From NCBI RefSeq assembly GCF_037975245.1, contig NC_092561.1, positions 2,902,501 through 2,966,500 of the forward strand: a stretch of DNA of 64,000 nucleotides, written 5' to 3'. Made by a program: the position numbers and the translations under genes. Positions 60,401 through 64,000 of this stretch are shown one piece after another; within the stretch, counting starts at the first letter, position 1, and every line of letters starts with the position of its first letter. The notes beneath the pieces are model-generated. The model made no database searches, was not told where the DNA came from, and saw nothing but the letters and a program-made list of their open reading frames with translations. Origin of the DNA: Apostichopus japonicus (Eukaryota > Echinodermata > Holothuroidea > Aspidochirotida > Stichopodidae).

Positions 60401-61770
60401 TACTAACATGAGATGTCTGACCCCAGAGAAGGTAAGAATAGTAATATTAATATGTCATGCCTCAGTGTGATTTAATGCAATCATGTGGATAATTCTTATA
60501 AAAGGATAGTAATATTAGGATGTTATGCTGGACTGTAATTTAATGCAATCATGTGGATAATTCATATTAACGGATAGTAATATTAATATGTCATGCTGGA
60601 GTGTAATTTAATGCAAGCATGTGGATAATTCATATAAACAGATAGTAATATTACGATGTCCTGCCTGAGTGTAATTCAATGCAATCATGTGGATAATTCT
60701 GATAAACATTGCCCTGTACCATTGTAAGATCTATATCAGTTTTGTCATGCCTTATTTAAGATCTTCAGAAATTGACTGTAAGAATCTTATACAAAGTGTC
60801 TTCGCTCGTCTACAAAGTGTCTTCTTGCCACCAGCCATATCCCAAACACAAAGTTTTATGGAGAAAGAGCCTTCATCTCTGCTGCACCTCATCTCTGGAA
60901 CAATCTACCATCTTCAATTCGCAATGCACCATCGGTTGACTGTTTTAAGCGTCTCTTAAAAACTCATTTATTCCAAAAATTTACAGTGATTTGACTTGCA
61001 TATTTGTGTACTTGTTTAAGCGCTTTGAGGCCTTTGCATAAAGCGCTCTATAAATATTTGCTTATTATTATTATTATTATATCTTTGTTTGCAGGCCATC
61101 TCTGGTGAGTGTGGGTTCCTGGCTGCCAACCTGTATGCTCGTTCCATCTTTGGTGAAGATGCCCTCGCTAATGTCAGCATCGAGGTGCCTTCAGATTCCT
61201 CCCCTGGAACCCCAGTCTGTGGCCATGTCAGGATTAGGGCCAAGAGCCAGGTGAGATAAACAGATGATATTTGTAGTCAGCAACTTGAAAAGTATGCAGT
61301 TAAACTAAGTAATAACAACTTCCTAAGCAACAAGATACAATGCAGGGATGTTGGTGGTTGATAGGCAGGGGTATATTATTAGTAACTAGATAAAAGGTGA
61401 TAAAGGATGAAGAGATCAGAAATGAGGTAATAGATATATAGATCAGTGGTGTGCTGCCGGCTGGGCCGGCGATGATCGTCGGTTAAATTTGTGAGACGTC
61501 TCTAAGGAAGTGGTGGTGGGGGAATATTTTCCAGCAACTGGAAATGTTGTGTGGATGTAAGAAAATCAAAACAGTTGGAATAAAGAAGCATGAATATGTA
61601 TTAAATGTTGGAAAAATCTTCAACAAATTGTAACAAAAATGAAATCGTGGTTCAATGTGATCTTATTTCTTCAATGTGATCTTATTTCTTCGTTCAATTT
61701 TCAGGGAATGGCCTTGAGTCTCGGAGACAAAATAAACTTGTCACAGAAGAAGGACCAGGCGACCAACTAA
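48460..61770 (+). CDS. COPB1: Coatomer subunit beta (beta-COP)
   Basis: 25 coding exons: 48460-48553, 48955-49073, 49304-49414, 49914-50083, 50532-50646, 51067-51159, 51604-51741, 51885-52004, 52298-52405, 52944-53021, 53405-53473, 53675-53820, 54452-54600, 55187-55292, 55487-55607, 55813-55884, 56351-56506, 56807-56899, 57256-57345, 58333-58477, 59202-59321, 59875-60020, 60342-60431, 61095-61250, 61705-61770. All phases join; 956 aa (human 953). The N-terminal two thirds is the adaptin-like helical solenoid ([23 protein letters not shown]-type phrasing), then the linker and the C-terminal coatomer beta appendage ([28 protein letters not shown]-like [22 protein letters not shown]). Beta-COP is a core COPI coat subunit for Golgi-to-ER and intra-Golgi transport. 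The start exon begins after the AG at 48427. A possible AATAAA lies at 63021. Confidence 0.97.
49409..49650. repeat. 50-bp tandem array copying the COPB1 exon 3 splice donor
   Basis: AAGGGTGAGC occurs at 49411 (the real exon-intron border), 49461, 49511 and 49561, with one more diverged copy (AAAGGGTAAC) near 49606. Each 50-bp unit contains CAGAAGG|GTGAGC, ATATATATACTTCAAGGATC and ATTTAATTAAA(A/G)CTGAC. The first three units are nearly identical, so the expansion is recent. Confidence 0.95.
55001..55049 (+). repeat. Dispersed repeat with hammerhead-ribozyme-like core
   Basis: CTGAAGA (55001-55007) fits CUGANGA. A 6-bp hairpin GATCCT-GCT-AGGATC follows (55009-55023), then GAAAC (55024-55028) and GTC (55029-55031). 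GCCT at 54997-55000 pairs with AGGC at 55032-55035 as an outer stem. This order is that of a minimal hammerhead, as found in Penelope-like elements. Catalysis is not claimed. A diverged copy is at 37302-37344 on the other strand. Confidence 0.55.
57474..58010 (+). repeat. G-rich ~90-bp minisatellite in COPB1 intron 19
   Basis: GAG(C/T)AGGCCCT recurs at about 57479, 57564, 57656, 57750 and 57839. Each unit includes GGGGTGGAAGG, GGAG(A/G)TAGGAGTTGGCCTGG and GGGCCCAGGGGGAGAAGG. The strand is rich in GGG runs close enough to form G-quadruplexes. Composition differs sharply from the AT-rich surroundings. Confidence 0.88.
58453..58930. repeat. 236-bp tandem duplication copying the end of COPB1 exon 20 and its donor
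   Basis: TGTTCCTTGGAGTTAGCGAC, the next bases to the donor (TTAG|GTGAGA) and the following intron are repeated from 58453-58688 to 58689-58930 at an exact 236-bp offset for the first 40 bases, with about 5 percent mismatches further on. The real exon ends at 58477. Confidence 0.93.
60436..60710. repeat. 68-bp tandem repeat starting at the COPB1 exon 23 donor
   Basis: TAGTAATATTA begins at 60439, 60507, 60575 and 60643, an even spacing of 68 bp. Units share ATGTCATGC..GAGTGTAATTTAATGCAATCATGTGGATAATTC-type content. The first unit starts at base 8 of the intron (GTAAGAATAG), so it abuts but does not copy the exon. Confidence 0.92.
60712..61080 (+). mobile_element. 3' end of a CR1/L2-type LINE
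   Basis: One frame reads [20 protein letters not shown] followed by [20 protein letters not shown] and ends at TGA 60992-60994. This is the conserved C-terminal tail of reverse transcriptases of the Jockey/CR1/L2 kind (GxRAFxxAAPxLWNxLP...FKxxLKTHLF). Then come TTTAAGCGCTTTGAGG, AAAGCGCTCTATAAAT and an (ATT)n tail typical of these elements. It is 5'-truncated and sits in COPB1 intron 23. Confidence 0.88.
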
Positions 61771-64000
61771 CTAGTCTCGGACAGATGCCCTGAGGCTTAC
61801 ATTTACATTTTGACAGAAGTATTCTTCTGTATAATAACTGTTCAGAAATGAGTAAAACATTTCTCCTAAATCTTACAAATTACTAATTTTTTCTGATTTT
61901 CACTAAGGTTGACAGAACATTCCTCATAAAGTAAATCTTCCTTTCTTTTCTCTCTTTTGGAGAGATTTTGTCATCATGAGTTTGAAATGTAACAAACGGA
62001 AGGATGATGGAAAACAATATTGAAAATTTAAATATTATAGAAATATAACCGAGGGTTACAGTTATAGCATTTATCAAAAAGACAAAAAGAGGGAAAAGCG
62101 CAGTTTTAAGTATCATTTGAATTCAAGACAGTATCTGATTGGCTAAAAACAAATGCACTTAAACTCTTCAACTACTACTGTGAAATGGCCAGGATTTAGT
62201 GAATTTTTTTACTTCCATTGTTGTTAGTATGTTATATCTAGTGCTGCATTTTGAGTAGAAATTTGTCACAAAATTAATTCTTTCAAGGAAAGAAGGCCCA
62301 TGAAAGCGCATACATATTAGTTTAGTCCTGCAAAGAAAATACATGAAAGAAAATGAAAAGTTAAGCTTTTCATTATTTGTTTGTGTGGCACAACATTTTC
62401 TGTTCTGCATTTCACAGTAAATACCCTCAGTAAGTGAGTTTGTGTGGGAAGAGGGGGAAGGGAGGAGGGAGGGTGGCAGCATATATAACAAGAAATGGGA
62501 AACTACCTTGCATTGTCAACAGTCTTCTGCCAACTGAAATTATCTACTTGACTTGAATAATGATGCCAAGAACTTGTGGAATAACAAGTTGTGGTTATTT
62601 TCTTTGAGCCATTTCCTGAAGTATGAAGGCTACTGCTTGTAGGGTTGGGTAGGTGGATGATTCAAGGGGGGGTTGGTATATAATATCCACAATTTTTATA
62701 ATGGAGGTTTCTTTCAGTTGGTGTTGTGTAATAGATTACAGACATGAATATTCATTAAGCAGTGACCTATCATGACGTTCATGTGATTCTGGATGTTTGC
62801 GTTGGTTGTGGTTTGATCAGTCATGCATGAGGAGAAATTCAGTACTGAGAGTGATAAGGAAACAGGAAGGGGAGGGGGATGGAGGTGAGGGAAGGCGGTT
62901 TCCACAATTTTGTTCTTATCTCTTTCAAAATAATAATTGGTTCTTATAGATATTAATGACTTCTACTCAAACGTATTTATCAAGATTCTGTTGAGTTTTA
63001 AGAAAGATGCAAATAACATCAATAAAGTTGATGCTTTAAAAACCAGTTGTCTGTCTTGAGGTATTCTTTGTTCATTTGTATTTGCTTCTCTGAGATTTCC
63101 AGCTAATTTGATTAATGTAGAAACTCGAAAATCAACGAAAAAAACGAAAATCAATGGAGGTGGGAAGACCCGACATACTATGGAGGGTGACAGACCAATG
63201 CCCGACTTGCTAGGGAGGTGGGGAACCATACCCCACCCCCCCCATATGGAGGTTGGGGACCCTTCTTGGATCAATTGCCCTCTTACTTTTAGTGATACTT
63301 TGGTAGGTTTGGTCAACTTGTTGACCAATGCAAGAAGCTTGTAAGCAAGGGTATTTCCTGTCAAACTTCAAGACAATCTCTATTCTTATCTTGTTAGAGT
63401 ACTACACTTGTACTACACTGTTGTACTATACTGATGTACTACACTTGTACTACACTGTTGTGAGTGCTACACTGTATTCCCAAGTCCAACTTTTCTTTCC
63501 ACATTTTGTTCTTCATTCAGATGGTATGACATTTGAAGAGATAAATAAAAACATCAAAGAGTTTACAATATCAATTACAAATATATTGATTACCAAAGGC
63601 ATCTTCAATTAACAAGGAAGAAAATGTAAGTCACATGAATAATCATTAGGGTAGTTAATTTCCAAAATGTTTTGATAATTAAGTTTTATATATAATAAAA
63701 GTTTGCTTCTTGGAGTATACTTATATCTTCCCTTCCAACAAAACTTGCCAAGATAAATTTATGTCCTGAAGAATCTGGCAATCTTTCTTTTATTTTTTCA
63801 AGCTATTTCATTTGGAGAAAATTTTGAAAAAGCAAAATAGCTAAAAAACATAAGAGGAAATGAAAGCCACCCGAAAATTAAGCCAAAGCGGAGAGTTGCA
63901 TGTGTTATAAAAAAAAAAAAAAAACATATTTCATGAGAAAGTGTTTGTATATATGTACATTTGATAGGCATACCTTCAGACATAAAAAGATATAGTGAGA
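61771..64000. other. COPB1 3' region and unassigned sequence
   Basis: The likely COPB1 3' UTR runs from 61771 towards AATAAA at 63021, which is followed by a GT-rich stretch. A small repeat of TTGTACTACAC lies at about 63398-63475. A short open end (GMTFEEINKNIKEF..ITKGIFN) after a good acceptor near 63520 ends in TAA at 63612; it has exon-like signals but no recognised family. Confidence 0.4.

Noticed and set aside
61446-61500. Possible further hAT end (CAGTGGTGTGC)
   Set aside because: No matching inverted end or 8-bp duplication was found nearby.
63520-63612. Short terminal exon (GMTFEEINKNIKEF...)
   Set aside because: Good acceptor and stop but only about 30 codons, no family, no upstream exon in the window.

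Overview
This is an AT-rich, intron-rich animal nuclear window. It has GT/AG introns of a few hundred bases to several kb, many micro- and minisatellites, small DNA transposons with intact target-site duplications, tRNA-derived SINE pieces and a LINE tail. Gene content (beta-COP, a mitochondrial glutamate carrier, an SDR enzyme and a CARD/AIG1/Hint protein) fits a marine invertebrate. I lean towards an invertebrate deuterostome such as an echinoderm, but that is an impression from repeat style and gene mix, not a proof.

Layout. 1-7.2 kb: no gene I can support; tandem repeats and a broken THAP-domain fragment. 7.3-18.2 kb (+): a multi-exon gene that joins a CARD, two AIG1/GIMAP GTPase modules, a long helical repeat region and a C-terminal Hedgehog-type Hint (self-splicing/autoprocessing) domain, about 1317 residues in my model. 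All exon junctions are phase 0. Two non-autonomous hAT elements sit in its introns. 18.2-27.2 kb: intergenic, with a 230-bp direct repeat and a near-perfect 86-bp-arm foldback inside (TA)n. 27.3-33.5 kb (-): SLC25A22-like mitochondrial glutamate carrier, 8 coding exons, 316 aa; a non-coding first exon may lie near 35.9 kb. 38.4-44.7 kb (+): an SDR oxidoreductase, 8 coding exons, 342 aa, with a possible N-myristoylation signal. 48.4-61.8 kb (+): COPB1, 25 coding exons, 956 aa. 61.8-64 kb: COPB1 3' region and unannotated sequence.

Two things stand out. First, the CARD-GIMAP-GIMAP-helical-Hint architecture: I know of no described protein that couples a death-fold adaptor and immune GTPases to a Hint autoprocessing domain. 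The Hint keeps the catalytic Cys1 and His72 at exact Hedgehog spacing, but has Ser for Thr69 and His at the Asp46 position used for cholesterol transfer. Second, in three ordinary genes of this window, four separate tandem duplications each start inside an exon and copy the 5' splice site into the following intron (SLC25A22 intron 6, SDR intron 4, COPB1 introns 3 and 20). That gives arrays of duplicate splice donors.

The four genes do not form a pathway; they are neighbours. SLC25A22 and the SDR gene are arranged head to head; the SDR gene and COPB1 follow each other on the plus strand.
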